Origin: Cohnella silvisoli
GTDB lineage: Bacteria; Bacillota; Bacilli; Paenibacillales; Paenibacillaceae
Direction of reading: 5' to 3'
DNA length: 64,000 nucleotides
NCBI RefSeq assembly: GCF_021190915.1
Contig: NZ_JAIOAP010000018.1
Coordinates: 62,001 to 126,000, forward strand
Below the pieces are notes generated by a model. The model did no database searches, was not told where the DNA came from, and saw only the letters and a list, made by a program, of their open reading frames with translations. Shown here piece by piece: positions 48,177 to 56,461 of the stretch; position 1 is the first letter of the stretch, and every line of letters begins with the position of its first letter. The position numbers and the translations under genes are program-made.

Positions 48177-49103
48177 TCAAGCATTCCATAGGGTGAGATA
48201 TTTTCCTTTCCACTTCGCTTTGCTTCCCCAGACCACCCAGGGAACGGTGAGAACCGGTTTGCTGCGGGTCAGATCTTTGTAAGTCAAGGTTGGTGTCACA
48301 GCGCACCAATGGAGCAGTTGGCTGAAGACCGGGGCATGGCGGAGTTTTAAGTTCAACCGGAAACAAAACTCGTCTAAATAAGCCTGCAAATGTTTGGCCC
48401 CGATGCCATTAAACGTAAAGTTCAGCCACGCGGTCACCTTCCACTTGATTGGGTTCAAAGCGGGGTGAAGTTTGCCGCGCCCCAAAACGGTCACTGCTTT
48501 TTTATCTATATGATTGTCTACGAACGCTTGGACGCCAGGTTTTTCAATCCACCTCAACGCGTTATTCACATGGCTGGGATCCGGTTGTTTGATTTTGACC
48601 TGCTTAGGCTCGTCTCGCTCATCGAGGGAGACGCCGATCAACAGCGGCTGCTGGGCCTCGCTATAATACGTGTAACCGTAAGAGATAGGGTCTACTCGCA
48701 CAACACCCGTGAGCGGATCGGCTTCATCGGCTTGTTGCAGGGCATGGCGGATTTTTCTAGCGATGAGCCAAGCGGTCTTATAGGTGACCTGAATCACTTG
48801 GGACAGGCGGGAGGCGCTGATGCCGGAAGGCCGGGAGAGCAGAAACATCGCTTGGAACCAGCGGGTCAACAGGGTGGAGCTGCCTTCCATGATGGTGCCG
48901 GCGATGACAGAAGTCTGATGGCGACAGGAGCGGCATTCGTAGAGAGGCAGTCTGCGCGTTTGGATAAGATAAAAGTGAGGATGACGACAAGTCGGGCAAC
49001 GGAAGCCGTCCGGCCATCTGGCTTCGAACAGCGCCTCGGCGCAAGCCTGCTCGGAGTTGAACTGCTGGCAAAATGCCTCGAATGTCAGATGATCCTGAAA
49101 CAT
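48177..49103 (-). CDS. IS1595-like transposase
   Basis: 308 residues from ATG 49103 behind GAGGAGGGCG. The N-terminal zinc ribbon is FRCPTCRHPHFYLIQTRRLP, YECRSCRHQTSVIAGTIME, the usual IS1595 start (QF...CPxC...YxCRxCxxQxS). The DDE-like part has VVRVDPISYGYTYY, FVDNHIDKKAVT and YLDEFCFRLN. The first acidic motif is VDP rather than the usual VDE, so this is an atypical or partly degenerate branch. The promoter carries two LexA-box-like palindromes. Terminal inverted repeats were not found. Confidence 0.8.
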   Translation of the reverse strand: MFQDHLTFEAFCQQFNSEQACAEALFEARWPDGFRCPTCRHPHFYLIQTRRLPLYECRSCRHQTSVIAGTIMEGSSTLLTRWFQAMFLLSRPSGISASRLSQVIQVTYKTAWLIARKIRHALQQADEADPLTGVVRVDPISYGYTYYSEAQQPLLIGVSLDERDEPKQVKIKQPDPSHVNNALRWIEKPGVQAFVDNHIDKKAVTVLGRGKLHPALNPIKWKVTAWLNFTFNGIGAKHLQAYLDEFCFRLNLKLRHAPVFSQLLHWCAVTPTLTYKDLTRSKPVLTVPWVVWGSKAKWKGKYLTLWNA

Positions 49104-49120
49104 ACACGCCCTCCTCAAAT

Positions 49121-49170
49121 AGAACATTTGTTCTCATTTCCATAATACCAAACATATGTTCTATTTTCAA
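49121..49170 (-). promoter_or_regulatory. Transposase promoter with two LexA (DinR) boxes
   Basis: Minus-strand TTGAAA (+ 49165-49170) and TATTAT (49142-49147) are 17 bases apart. AGAACATATGTT (49151-49162) fills the spacer, and AGAACAAATGTTCT (49121-49134) lies at the start point. Both resemble the Bacillus-type LexA operator GAAC-n4-GTTC, so expression should rise with DNA damage. Confidence 0.65.
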
Positions 49171-49240
49171 GAGGTGTCGGGTAAAATTTCAGCGTTCCAG
49201 GTTTATTTTCAAAAACATGAACAAGGGTTTTCCCCCCTTA

Positions 49241-49410
49241 TCGGATGGGATAATGGTACGTTTTCGCGGAAAGGAGGTGGGAGCTGTGGGGGGCTATTCT
49301 CCTACTGATCGGAAGGGATAATGGGACGTTTTCACGGAAAGGAGGTGGGGGGCTCTGTTGTGGGCCTTTGTTCCTTCTGATGCGAGGGGATAAAGGTACG
49401 TTTCGCGAAC
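49241..49410 (+). repeat. Three tandem repeats of about 70 bases
   Basis: Each unit begins with CGGA-GGGATAATGG and runs through TACGTTTTCGCGGAAAGGAG. Starts at 49241, 49309 and 49381 (68 and 72 apart). The first two units also share GGTGGG and GGGCT blocks. No gene is seen in 49171-49406. Confidence 0.7.
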
Positions 49411-49625
49411 AACCGCAGGATGATCAGGAGTGTCGGACCGGGTACGATTGCTTTTTTACGGATATCCGCCAAAAGTTAAAGGACCGGTTTGGTATTTCTG
49501 AACTGGAAAGGGCCAAACCATCTAAAACCTTTGTCCGGAGGAAGAAGCACGGCAAGCCCATGATCGATGCCAAACTGAACATGGGCGCGGCCGCATTATG
49601 CTGCAAATTACAGAGTAGAGGTTAA
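49407..49625 (+). pseudogene. Possible transposase C-terminal remnant
   Basis: A frame to TAA at 49623 reads IRQKLKDRFGISELERAKPS, VRRKKHGKPMIDAKLNMGAA and ends ALCCKLQ. This basic end followed by a hydrophobic N-M-x-AA helix resembles the tail of DDE transposases, but the catalytic part is missing and the family is not identified. Confidence 0.3.
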
Positions 49626-49631
49626 AAAAAT

Positions 49632-50738
49632 TCAATCCTCGCTCATGTACGCGTTGCGATTTGGTCTAACGTAAGATCTTGCGGATTTGTAGCTCGTCGC
49701 TTTTTTGCTGATTTTTTGGTTGTTCGCATTTTCTTTACGCGTCAGGTGAGCAAGTTCTCTGGCTGTTTTTTTATAGTTTGCCAGTCGCTTCGGGTCGAGT
49801 TCGCCGGTATTCACCGCTTCTACGACCGAGCAGCCTTGATCGGCGTCATGACGGCAATCCCGATAACGGCATGACTCGGCAAGCTGTTCAATATCTGCAA
49901 AAGCATGCTGCCAGCCATCCTGGGATTCCCAAAGCTGAAGCTCCCGCATTCCAGGAGTGTCCATGATGAGCGCTCCGTTATGAAGCAGAAAAAGCTCGCG
50001 ATGCGTCGTCGTATGCCGACCTCTAGCATCGTTTTCCCGGATCCCTTGAACCTTCTGGGTATCGGCTTCCGCGAGCCAGTTCAACAACGTCGACTTGCCG
50101 ACACCCGAGGAACCGGTAATGGCTATCGTAATGCCTGGCTGCAAATAAGGTTGGAGCTGCTCCTTACCTTGGTTAAGCAATGCGCTAATAAAGTGTACCG
50201 GTACGCCTGGCGCAATATTTTCCACTTCCGAAGCAAACTTCGTGGGCTGCTCGCATAAGTCCGCTTTCGTTAACAAGACGACCGGGTTTGCACCGCTTTC
50301 CCATGCCGCGATGAGGTATCGTTCGATCTTCCTGATGTTAAAATCCTGATTAAGCGCGTTGACGATAAACAAATAATCCATGTTCGCGCCAATGATTTGG
50401 TCTTCGATGACGTTGCCGGCTACTTTACGAACCATTGAAGTCCGGCGCGGCAGCACCGCATGAATAACGGAGCGGCTTTCGTTCGGGAGCATCTCGACCA
50501 TTACCCAATCGCCAACCGCGGGATAATCCCCCCGTTTAGCGGCGTTGAATTCGAATTTACCGGTCACTCCGGCGCTGTGTTCACCGGATTCGGTCATTAG
50601 CTTATACGAGTGTGAAAATTGGGCGATTACCCGAGCAGGCGGCAAATGTTGAATGTCTGGGTTTTGCTCAGCGAGAATGGAGTACCAGTAAGTGTTCCAG
50701 CCGTAGGTTTGAATTTGATTATTCACGTTATTGTTCAA
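49632..50738 (-). CDS. rsgA: RsgA-type circularly permuted GTPase (ribosome small-subunit maturation)
   Basis: 368 residues. TTG 50738 behind GAGGAG is preferred; ATG 50753 is possible. OB-fold part about 30-100. GTPase motifs in permuted order: VVLLTKADL (G4), FISAL (G5), ITGSSGVGKSTLLNWL (G1), TTTHREL (G2), IMDTPGMREL (G3). The C-terminal zinc site is CRYRDCRHDADQGCSV. RsgA helps the 30S subunit mature. The long N-terminus and basic tail look like a paralogue of the housekeeping copy. A leader with short ORF and terminator precedes it. Confidence 0.9.
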   Translation of the reverse strand: MNNNVNNQIQTYGWNTYWYSILAEQNPDIQHLPPARVIAQFSHSYKLMTESGEHSAGVTGKFEFNAAKRGDYPAVGDWVMVEMLPNESRSVIHAVLPRRTSMVRKVAGNVIEDQIIGANMDYLFIVNALNQDFNIRKIERYLIAAWESGANPVVLLTKADLCEQPTKFASEVENIAPGVPVHFISALLNQGKEQLQPYLQPGITIAITGSSGVGKSTLLNWLAEADTQKVQGIRENDARGRHTTTHRELFLLHNGALIMDTPGMRELQLWESQDGWQHAFADIEQLAESCRYRDCRHDADQGCSVVEAVNTGELDPKRLANYKKTARELAHLTRKENANNQKISKKATSYKSARSYVRPNRNAYMSED

Positions 50739-50778
50739 TTGAAAACTCCTCATAGTCATATTTAAGCGCACAAAAAAA

Positions 50779-50807
50779 CCGCTCAGAAACCGAATGGTCT
50801 CTGGCGG
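50779..50807 (-). terminator. Attenuator terminator in the rsgA leader
   Basis: CCGCTCAGAAACC (50779-50791) pairs with GGTCTCTGGCGG (50796-50807), followed on the minus strand by seven T's. It lies before the rsgA start, so it would cut transcription within the leader. The AGAGACC half can instead pair with an upstream GGTCTCT (see leader). Confidence 0.8.
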
Positions 50808-50857
50808 CGCGTAAAACGTAGCAGCAAAGTATGCGCCTCATGCATACTTAATACCGA

Positions 50858-50938
50858 CTACAAATTGCCTACACCATACCGTAGAGACCGATGCAAATGA
50901 ACTTTCGAAACAATCGAACGATTCAATAAGTTGTACAT
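50858..50938 (-). CDS. Leader peptide upstream of rsgA
   Basis: ATG at 50938 follows AAGGAGG at ten bases and encodes 26 residues (MYNLLNRSIVSKVHLHRSLR, YGVGNL). The codons for HRSL contain GGTCTCT (+ strand 50883-50889), which can pair with AGAGACC (50796-50802) of the terminator, forming an antiterminator. Translation over this stretch would favour the terminator; stalling earlier would favour read-through. A possible alternative frame from an ATG six bases upstream has poor spacing. Confidence 0.6.
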   Translation of the reverse strand: MYNLLNRSIVSKVHLHRSLRYGVGNL

Positions 50939-50974
50939 ATAACATCAGCCTCCTTGCCGTTAATTTATGACGTA

Positions 50975-51003
50975 ATTATAATAATCCTGAAAGCCGTTGT
51001 CAA
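50975..51003 (-). promoter_or_regulatory. Promoter of the rsgA leader
   Basis: On the minus strand TTGACA (51003-50998) and TATAAT (50980-50975) are spaced exactly 17 bases. The transcript would begin near 50968, giving a leader of about 230 bases. Confidence 0.85.
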
Positions 51004-51054
51004 CGAACTACGCGCGATTTACGCGAACAACCCCAAATAGAGGAGACGAAACCG

Positions 51055-52113
51055 ATGTCCGCACCCTTACAACCCGGCTTAAACCGAGAATACATCATTA
51101 GTTTGCTAAACTCTATTTTAACAACGCCAAGCCCAAGCGGCTTCTGTATGGAAATCATGAAGCTGATCCGCGAGGAGACGGCCAAGCTCGGATTCGCGCT
51201 CGAAATGACGCCGAAAGGCAATGCCGTCATTACGATACCCGGTGCCGATTCCAACTCGAGTGGAGTCATTGCATTGACCGCTCATGTCGATACGTTAGGC
51301 GCAATGGTCCGCTCGATTAAACCCAATGGCATGCTTCGTTTTACGCCCATAGGCGGATATGCCATGCACACTGTGGAAGGGGAATATTGTCTCATCCATA
51401 CGCGCGACGGGAGAGCCTATGTAGGAACCGTGTTATCCACCAAACCTTCGGTTCATGTTTTCTCGGACATGCGTGACTTGAAAAGGGAAGAAGCGAACAT
51501 GGAAATTCGCATCGATGAAGCGGTGAAGACGAAGGAGGAAACGGAGAAACTCGGCATATCCGCAGGTGACTTCATCTCTTGGGAACCGCGAACCCGCATC
51601 TTATCTAACGGTTGGATCAAGTCCCGTCATCTAGACGATAAAGCGAGCGTGGCTGCATTGTTCGGATTGTTGGATTGGTTGAAAAGAGAAGGCAACACTC
51701 CTGCGAAGACGGTGAAGATCATTCTGTCCACCTACGAGGAAGTCGGCCATGGCAGCTCATATATCCCGCCCGACGTTACCGAGCTAATCGCCGTCGACAT
51801 GGGAGCGATCGGGGACGATCTAACGACAACGGAACAGGATGTATCAATCTGTGCCAAAGATTCGTCGGGCCCCTATGATTACAATATGACCTCGAAGCTG
51901 ATTGAGTTGGCAAAGCGCGAGAACATTCCTTATGCAGTGGATATCTATCCGCATTACGGTTCAGATGCATCGGCAGCGCTGCATGGAGGAAGCAACATTC
52001 GAGCAGCGCTAATCGGACCTGGCGTACACGCTTCACATGGAATGGAACGGACGCATGCGGACGCTATTGTCAACACGGCAGCTTTGCTTCTTGCTTATAT
52101 CATGGACAATTAA
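51055..52113 (+). CDS. M42-family aminopeptidase
   Basis: 352 residues from ATG behind AGAGGAGACGAAACCG. Co-catalytic metal site: LTAHVDTLGAMVRSIKPNGM (first His and Asp), KSRHLDDKASVAAL (Asp), LSTYEEVGHGSSYIP (Glu pair), IAVDMGAIG (Asp) and GPGVHASHGMERTH (final His). This is the tetrahedral aminopeptidase/glucanase M42 order. Cytoplasmic peptidase acting on short peptides. Confidence 0.92.
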   Translation: MSAPLQPGLNREYIISLLNSILTTPSPSGFCMEIMKLIREETAKLGFALEMTPKGNAVITIPGADSNSSGVIALTAHVDTLGAMVRSIKPNGMLRFTPIGGYAMHTVEGEYCLIHTRDGRAYVGTVLSTKPSVHVFSDMRDLKREEANMEIRIDEAVKTKEETEKLGISAGDFISWEPRTRILSNGWIKSRHLDDKASVAALFGLLDWLKREGNTPAKTVKIILSTYEEVGHGSSYIPPDVTELIAVDMGAIGDDLTTTEQDVSICAKDSSGPYDYNMTSKLIELAKRENIPYAVDIYPHYGSDASAALHGGSNIRAALIGPGVHASHGMERTHADAIVNTAALLLAYIMDN

Positions 52114-52350
52114 TCGGGGAAAACTTATCGATAATCGAAAAACCGCTGCAGCTTATGAGCGGTTTTTGGTGCTTGTGGACATTATTTTAGTAAAAAAGGG
52201 GTTTACAAACTGCAGTCCCTAACATATATTCTAAGTAAGTAAGTTTGCATCAAGGAAACATTTTGTCCTCAGACCACAATAAATTTTTTTATCCAATATT
52301 TTGCCTGTGGCAAAAATTATTTCCTCAAGACAAGATTGGAGGCAACTGGT

Positions 52351-53391
52351 ATGTCATTTGATCCCAAACGTCCCGTTTCCAGACGGGATGTGCTGAAATG
52401 GGGAGCAGCAGGCGCAGCAGGTATTTTCGGCGCGAGCGTCCTGAATCCGTCTTCGTGGTTCGCCCAAACGGTCAAAGCGATGGATAAACATGAACTTCAC
52501 ACGGCGCTCCAGCATGGAAGCCATACGATGGCACATGGGTATGATCCTTCTAAAACATTGTCGAAGGGTTTGAAGTCAGCCATCGACGCGTTAACGGCTT
52601 TCGATTACGGCAAGGTCAGCATAAGAGCGGACGGAAAAACCGTTAGGGATTACGAATTAGTCGCTTACGATGGTGAAGTAGAGATTGCTGACGGCATCAA
52701 GTTTCCGGGCTGGACGTTTAACGGAACGATCCCGGGACCGACGCTGCGCTGCACGGAAGGCGATATTTTGCGCATTAAGTTCACGAACGGCTCCACTCAT
52801 CCGCATACGATTCATTTTCACGGGATTCACCCGACGAATATGGATGGTCTTGAACCCATCGCTTCCGGTGCCGAATTCATCTACGAATTCGAAGCCAAGC
52901 CGGCAGGATTGCACGTGTACCATTGCCATATTCCTCCTCTGGCAAAGCATATCCACAAAGGATTATACGGCAACTATATCGTGGATCCGATTAAACCGAG
53001 AAAACCTGCGCGTGAGCTGAACATGGTCATGAACGGATTCGATTTGGACTTGGACGGCGGCAATGAGGTTTATACCGTCAATGGCTACGCTTTTGCTTAT
53101 CAAGCTTATCCGATCGAAGTAAATGTAGGCGAATTGGTGCGTGTTTACTTAAGCAATATGACGGAATTCGATCTCATCAACTCCTTCCATCTTCACGCCA
53201 ACTTCTTCCGCTATTACGAGGTCGGAGCCGATCCGGAGGCAAGGCCTATTTTCACGGATACGATTATGCAATGCCAGGGGCAAAGAGGCATTCTCGAAAT
53301 CGAATTTCCGTCGCCGGGCAAGTACATGTTCCATGCGCATCAGAGTGAATTCGCGGAGCTTGGTTGGATGGGCTTTTTCATGGCTAAATAG
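52351..53391 (+). CDS. Tat-exported two-domain multicopper oxidase
   Basis: 346 residues from ATG 52351 behind TTGGAGGCAACTGGT. A twin-arginine signal, SRRDVLKWGAAGAAGIFGAS (residues 10-29), targets it for folded export. Cupredoxin domain 1 has THPHTIHFHGIHPTN and GLHVYHCHIPPLAKHIHKGL; domain 2 has NSFHLHANFF and MFHAHQSEFAELGWMGFF. These His-rich blocks supply type 1 and trinuclear copper ligands in the two-domain type, near nitrite-reductase-like laccases. A metal transporter and TatA follow. Confidence 0.9.
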   Translation: MSFDPKRPVSRRDVLKWGAAGAAGIFGASVLNPSSWFAQTVKAMDKHELHTALQHGSHTMAHGYDPSKTLSKGLKSAIDALTAFDYGKVSIRADGKTVRDYELVAYDGEVEIADGIKFPGWTFNGTIPGPTLRCTEGDILRIKFTNGSTHPHTIHFHGIHPTNMDGLEPIASGAEFIYEFEAKPAGLHVYHCHIPPLAKHIHKGLYGNYIVDPIKPRKPARELNMVMNGFDLDLDGGNEVYTVNGYAFAYQAYPIEVNVGELVRVYLSNMTEFDLINSFHLHANFFRYYEVGADPEARPIFTDTIMQCQGQRGILEIEFPSPGKYMFHAHQSEFAELGWMGFFMAK

Positions 53392-53414
53392 AGGAAGAAG
53401 GGAGCAAAGAGCAA

Positions 53415-54611
53415 ATGAACGTCCAAACCGTAACGCAGGCGTACCCGAGAAAGTCTAAGCTCGTATGGCTGTGGGGCATTATTCCTTTAGTGCTGCTGTT
53501 CGCCATTCTATATCTCATTACTCGTCTTGGTACCGGGATTACTAGCGAATCCGTCGCGCCAATTGAAGTGTTGAATGTCCAGAAAATCGTATTAAACGAC
53601 GAGGGGTTTAAGATCAACGTGCTCAACTCCGGTCCGGAGGATGTCACGATCGCGCAGGTCGTCGTGAATGACGCCTTCTGGAACGCAAGCTTTGATCCTA
53701 GTCCGACGATCGGACGTTTATCGCAATCCGTCGTGAGCATCCCTTACGCTTGGGTAGCGGGGGATCCCTACGAGATTCGGTTCATTACGACTAACGGTTT
53801 GATTTTCGTGGGCGATGTGCCCGTAGCTATGAAATCCCCTGAACCCGGAGCCAAGCTTTTCGGAGAATATGCGCTGATCGGTTTTTACGTAGGGATCGTT
53901 CCCGTCGGGCTTGGGTTGCTGTGGTTCCCGTTCTTGCGCCGCTTTTCCGACAAAGGGATGCAAGCCGTTCTTGCGCTTACGGTCGGTCTGCTGTTTTTCC
54001 TCGTTATTGACACTTTTCAGGAAGGCTTTGAGTTGGGTGCGGAGGCGCCGGGGGTTTTCCAAGGATCGGGCTTGGTTTGGTTCGGGGCATTGCTGAGCTT
54101 TCTGATGTTGCTTGCCATCGATCAAGCGAATGAACGCAAAGGCAGCGAATCCGGCAGGAGAGTCGCATTTAAAATTGCCGGAGGAATCGGCTTGCATAAC
54201 TTAGGCGAAGGATTGGCGATCGGCGCGGCATTCTCGTCGGGGGAAGCCGCATTGGGGACATTCCTCATCATCGGCTTCACGCTTCATAATATTACCGAAG
54301 GAATCGGCATCGCCTCGCCGTTGTTGAAGGAGCAGCCAACATGGCGGACGTTCTTATGTCTCGCTTGTCTCGCAGGCGGGCCTGCGATTATCGGAACATG
54401 GGCCGGAGGGTTCGTATTTAACGATACGTTAGCGGCGTTGTTCTTCGGAATCGGTGCTGGAGCCATCGTGCAGGTCATGTACGTCATCGGCAAAATGATC
54501 GTAAGAGAAGCGCGCAAATACGGAACTCCGGCGATCTCGTGGCTGAATTTCGGAGGCTTGACGCTAGGCATCGTTCTCATGTATGCTACGGCTTTATTGG
54601 TTAAATTTTAA
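53415..54611 (+). CDS. ZIP-family metal transporter with extra N-terminal part
   Basis: 398 residues, 23 bases after the oxidase. A single helix (about 15-35) and a cupredoxin-like extracytoplasmic segment (to about 145) precede the ZIP part. The metal-site helices are HNLGEGLAIGAAFSSGEAAL (H-N-x-x-E-G) and TLHNITEGIGIASPLLKEQP (H-N-x-x-E-G), the standard ZIP pair. Transport of Zn, Fe or Mn into the cell is typical; pairing with a copper oxidase suggests a coupled metal-redox function. Confidence 0.85.
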   Translation: MNVQTVTQAYPRKSKLVWLWGIIPLVLLFAILYLITRLGTGITSESVAPIEVLNVQKIVLNDEGFKINVLNSGPEDVTIAQVVVNDAFWNASFDPSPTIGRLSQSVVSIPYAWVAGDPYEIRFITTNGLIFVGDVPVAMKSPEPGAKLFGEYALIGFYVGIVPVGLGLLWFPFLRRFSDKGMQAVLALTVGLLFFLVIDTFQEGFELGAEAPGVFQGSGLVWFGALLSFLMLLAIDQANERKGSESGRRVAFKIAGGIGLHNLGEGLAIGAAFSSGEAALGTFLIIGFTLHNITEGIGIASPLLKEQPTWRTFLCLACLAGGPAIIGTWAGGFVFNDTLAALFFGIGAGAIVQVMYVIGKMIVREARKYGTPAISWLNFGGLTLGIVLMYATALLVKF

Positions 54612-54643
54612 GGAGTGGAGCGAGTGGAGAGGGGGTAGTGTTA

Positions 54644-54814
54644 ATGCCATTAAATATAGGTTGGACGGGAATTATTTTTCTCGTATTTATCGCGCTGATT
54701 TTCTTCGGACCTTCGAAGCTGCCGCAATTAGGCAAGGCGATCGGAACGACGATCCGGGAATTCAGGTCGGGTTCGAAAGAGGTTGTTAAAGAAGACGAGG
54801 CAGATAAGCGTTAA
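54644..54814 (+). CDS. tatA: TatA, twin-arginine translocase subunit
   Basis: 56 residues from ATG behind GGGGGTAGTGTTA. One membrane helix (GWTGIIFLVFIALIFF) is followed by the FGPSKLPQLGKAIGTTIREF hinge and amphipathic helix, then an acidic-basic tail. This is a complete, short TatA (TatA/E type). No tatC is nearby. It sits 33 bases after the ZIP gene and two genes after a Tat substrate, arguing for a dedicated exporter subunit. Confidence 0.92.
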   Translation: MPLNIGWTGIIFLVFIALIFFGPSKLPQLGKAIGTTIREFRSGSKEVVKEDEADKR

Positions 54815-54832
54815 TAATAAGCTGATTAACGG

Positions 54833-54860
54833 GATGCACCTTCTAGCGGGGTGCATCTTT
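54833..54860 (+). terminator. Terminator of the oxidase-tatA group
   Basis: GATGCACC (54833-54840) pairs with GGTGCATC (54850-54857), followed by TTTC. Confidence 0.75.
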
Positions 54861-54912
54861 CGGTTATACTTAATGGATAACCCATCACACTACTTTAACG
54901 AGGTCGTAGAAA

Positions 54913-56154
54913 ATGAGAACAAGATACATCGCAGTTTTATCGCTTATTACAATGGGCATCGGATTCATCACTACTTTATTGCTGCCTGATAGTACAATCG
55001 TTCAGCTATTGAAAGGCGGTTTTGAAGCGGGATTAGTGGGCGGCTTCGCGGATTGGTTTGCCGTGACGGCTTTGTTCCGCCATCCGCTCGGCATACCGAT
55101 TCCCCATACATCGTTGCTGCTCAAGAACCGGGACAAAATCGCCAATTCTCTTATATCCGCTTTGAACAATGAGCTTCTCAATAAGGAAAGCATTACGCAG
55201 AAATTAAAGCAGTTTCAACTGCTAAAGGTAATTGGCTCCTCCGTAACAAGATTAGTGCGGAAGAGAAGCAATCGCGTTGGCGCGCTGAATCTGCTGCAAA
55301 CACTCTTAACTAATCTCCCGCTCGAGACGATTGCCCCGCTTATTCAGAAAGGTATCACATCGACTATTCGCCAAACCGACGTTAAGCCTCTTGCTGAGAA
55401 AGCGTTACACACGGCTATTCAAGCGAATTGGGACGAACGGGCACTCGATTACGCGCTGGATCAAGGAAGAGCGTGGGTAAGCAAGCCGGAAACCGGATAC
55501 ATGCTCGGATCGATCGCGCAGCAGAAAATTTCCGAAGCCAAGGTTGGCGGCATTATGGGTTTCGCGGTACAAGCATTCGCCGGATTCATGAACGAGGAGA
55601 AGCTAGGCACGATGATTCAGCAGCTTCTGCTATCCGGTATTCAAGATTTAATCCAGCCTGGCAATGAGAACCGGGAGAAACTGATCTATGAAATCCGCAA
55701 TCAAATACAAAGGATGTCGGACGATGAAGAACTTCTTAACCGCGGGAAACAATGGCTGATCGATAAAGCGGAACACTCGGACAGCGGGGAATTCCTTCTG
55801 AAGAGATTGGAAGACATTCGAAGCTCGCTGCTCGCGTCCTTGGAGAAAGAGAAATTAAGCGGAGGCAAGAAGGTCGTCACTGCCGTTAAATATATCGTCC
55901 GGAAGCTGCAAGCCGAGAAGGAAATGACGGAAAGCGCTGAGCAGAAGGTACTGTCGTTTATCGTCGACTCCGTCGAGGCCAATCATTACCGTCTCGGGCT
56001 GCTGCTCAAAGACAATCTTGACCAGTTGGACGATCGCGAATTGGTGCGCATGCTGGAGGAGAAGGTCGGGGGCGATCTGCAATGGATTCGCGTCAACGGC
56101 GCCCTGTGCGGCTTTATTATTGGTTTGATTTTGACGAGTATTCAGTGGATATAG
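54913..56154 (+). CDS. DUF445-family membrane protein
   Basis: 413 residues. An N-terminal helix (ALVLSLITMGIGFITTLLLP-like, here IAVLSLITMGIGFITTLLLP) is followed by the conserved GFEAGLVGGFADWFAVTALF and PLGIPIPHTSLLLKNRDKIA, the DUF445 hallmark. A long helical middle region follows, with a final helix VNGALCGFIIGLILTSIQWI. Membrane protein of unknown function found widely in Bacillales and Proteobacteria. Confidence 0.92.
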   Translation: MRTRYIAVLSLITMGIGFITTLLLPDSTIVQLLKGGFEAGLVGGFADWFAVTALFRHPLGIPIPHTSLLLKNRDKIANSLISALNNELLNKESITQKLKQFQLLKVIGSSVTRLVRKRSNRVGALNLLQTLLTNLPLETIAPLIQKGITSTIRQTDVKPLAEKALHTAIQANWDERALDYALDQGRAWVSKPETGYMLGSIAQQKISEAKVGGIMGFAVQAFAGFMNEEKLGTMIQQLLLSGIQDLIQPGNENREKLIYEIRNQIQRMSDDEELLNRGKQWLIDKAEHSDSGEFLLKRLEDIRSSLLASLEKEKLSGGKKVVTAVKYIVRKLQAEKEMTESAEQKVLSFIVDSVEANHYRLGLLLKDNLDQLDDRELVRMLEEKVGGDLQWIRVNGALCGFIIGLILTSIQWI

Positions 56155-56162
56155 ACGTTACG

Positions 56163-56208
56163 ATGCGTGGGCTCAAGTCTTCGGACTAAGAGGGCTCACG
56201 CATTTTTT
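56163..56208 (+). terminator. Terminator
   Basis: ATGCGTGGGCTC (56163-56174) pairs with GGGCTCACGCAT (56192-56203) with one mismatch, followed by TTTTTT. Confidence 0.8.
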
Positions 56209-56212
56209 GTGT

Positions 56213-56461
56213 TCTGACAAGAAGGTAATTTATGGAACTTGTATTAGAGTGAACCCCCACTAACGCCCTAAATTCAAACTACATTTTTCCTGATTAACTC
56301 TCATTTTCAGACAATTTATTCCTTTTTTATGGGAAGGAAGTAACTGGTGCACCACTACCATCTAAGATACAATTCATCTCAAGACATATGAGTTTACGCG
56401 ACATGGCTCGAAAGAATTCTGAACTTGATGTAAGGGATATTCACGGAAGGAGACCACCTTA
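56213..56461. other. Intergenic gap before the toxin gene
   Basis: No gene or strong promoter pair was recognised. GGAAGGAG at 56445-56452 is the toxin ribosome site. An AT-rich stretch with TTTTTT and TATG tracts lies in the middle. Confidence 0.5.

Noticed and set aside
47835..48191. Protein-coding gene of 118 residues
   Set aside because: The frame is made by translating the tandem repeats, changes its amino-acid character from unit to unit and runs into the transposase gene on the other strand.
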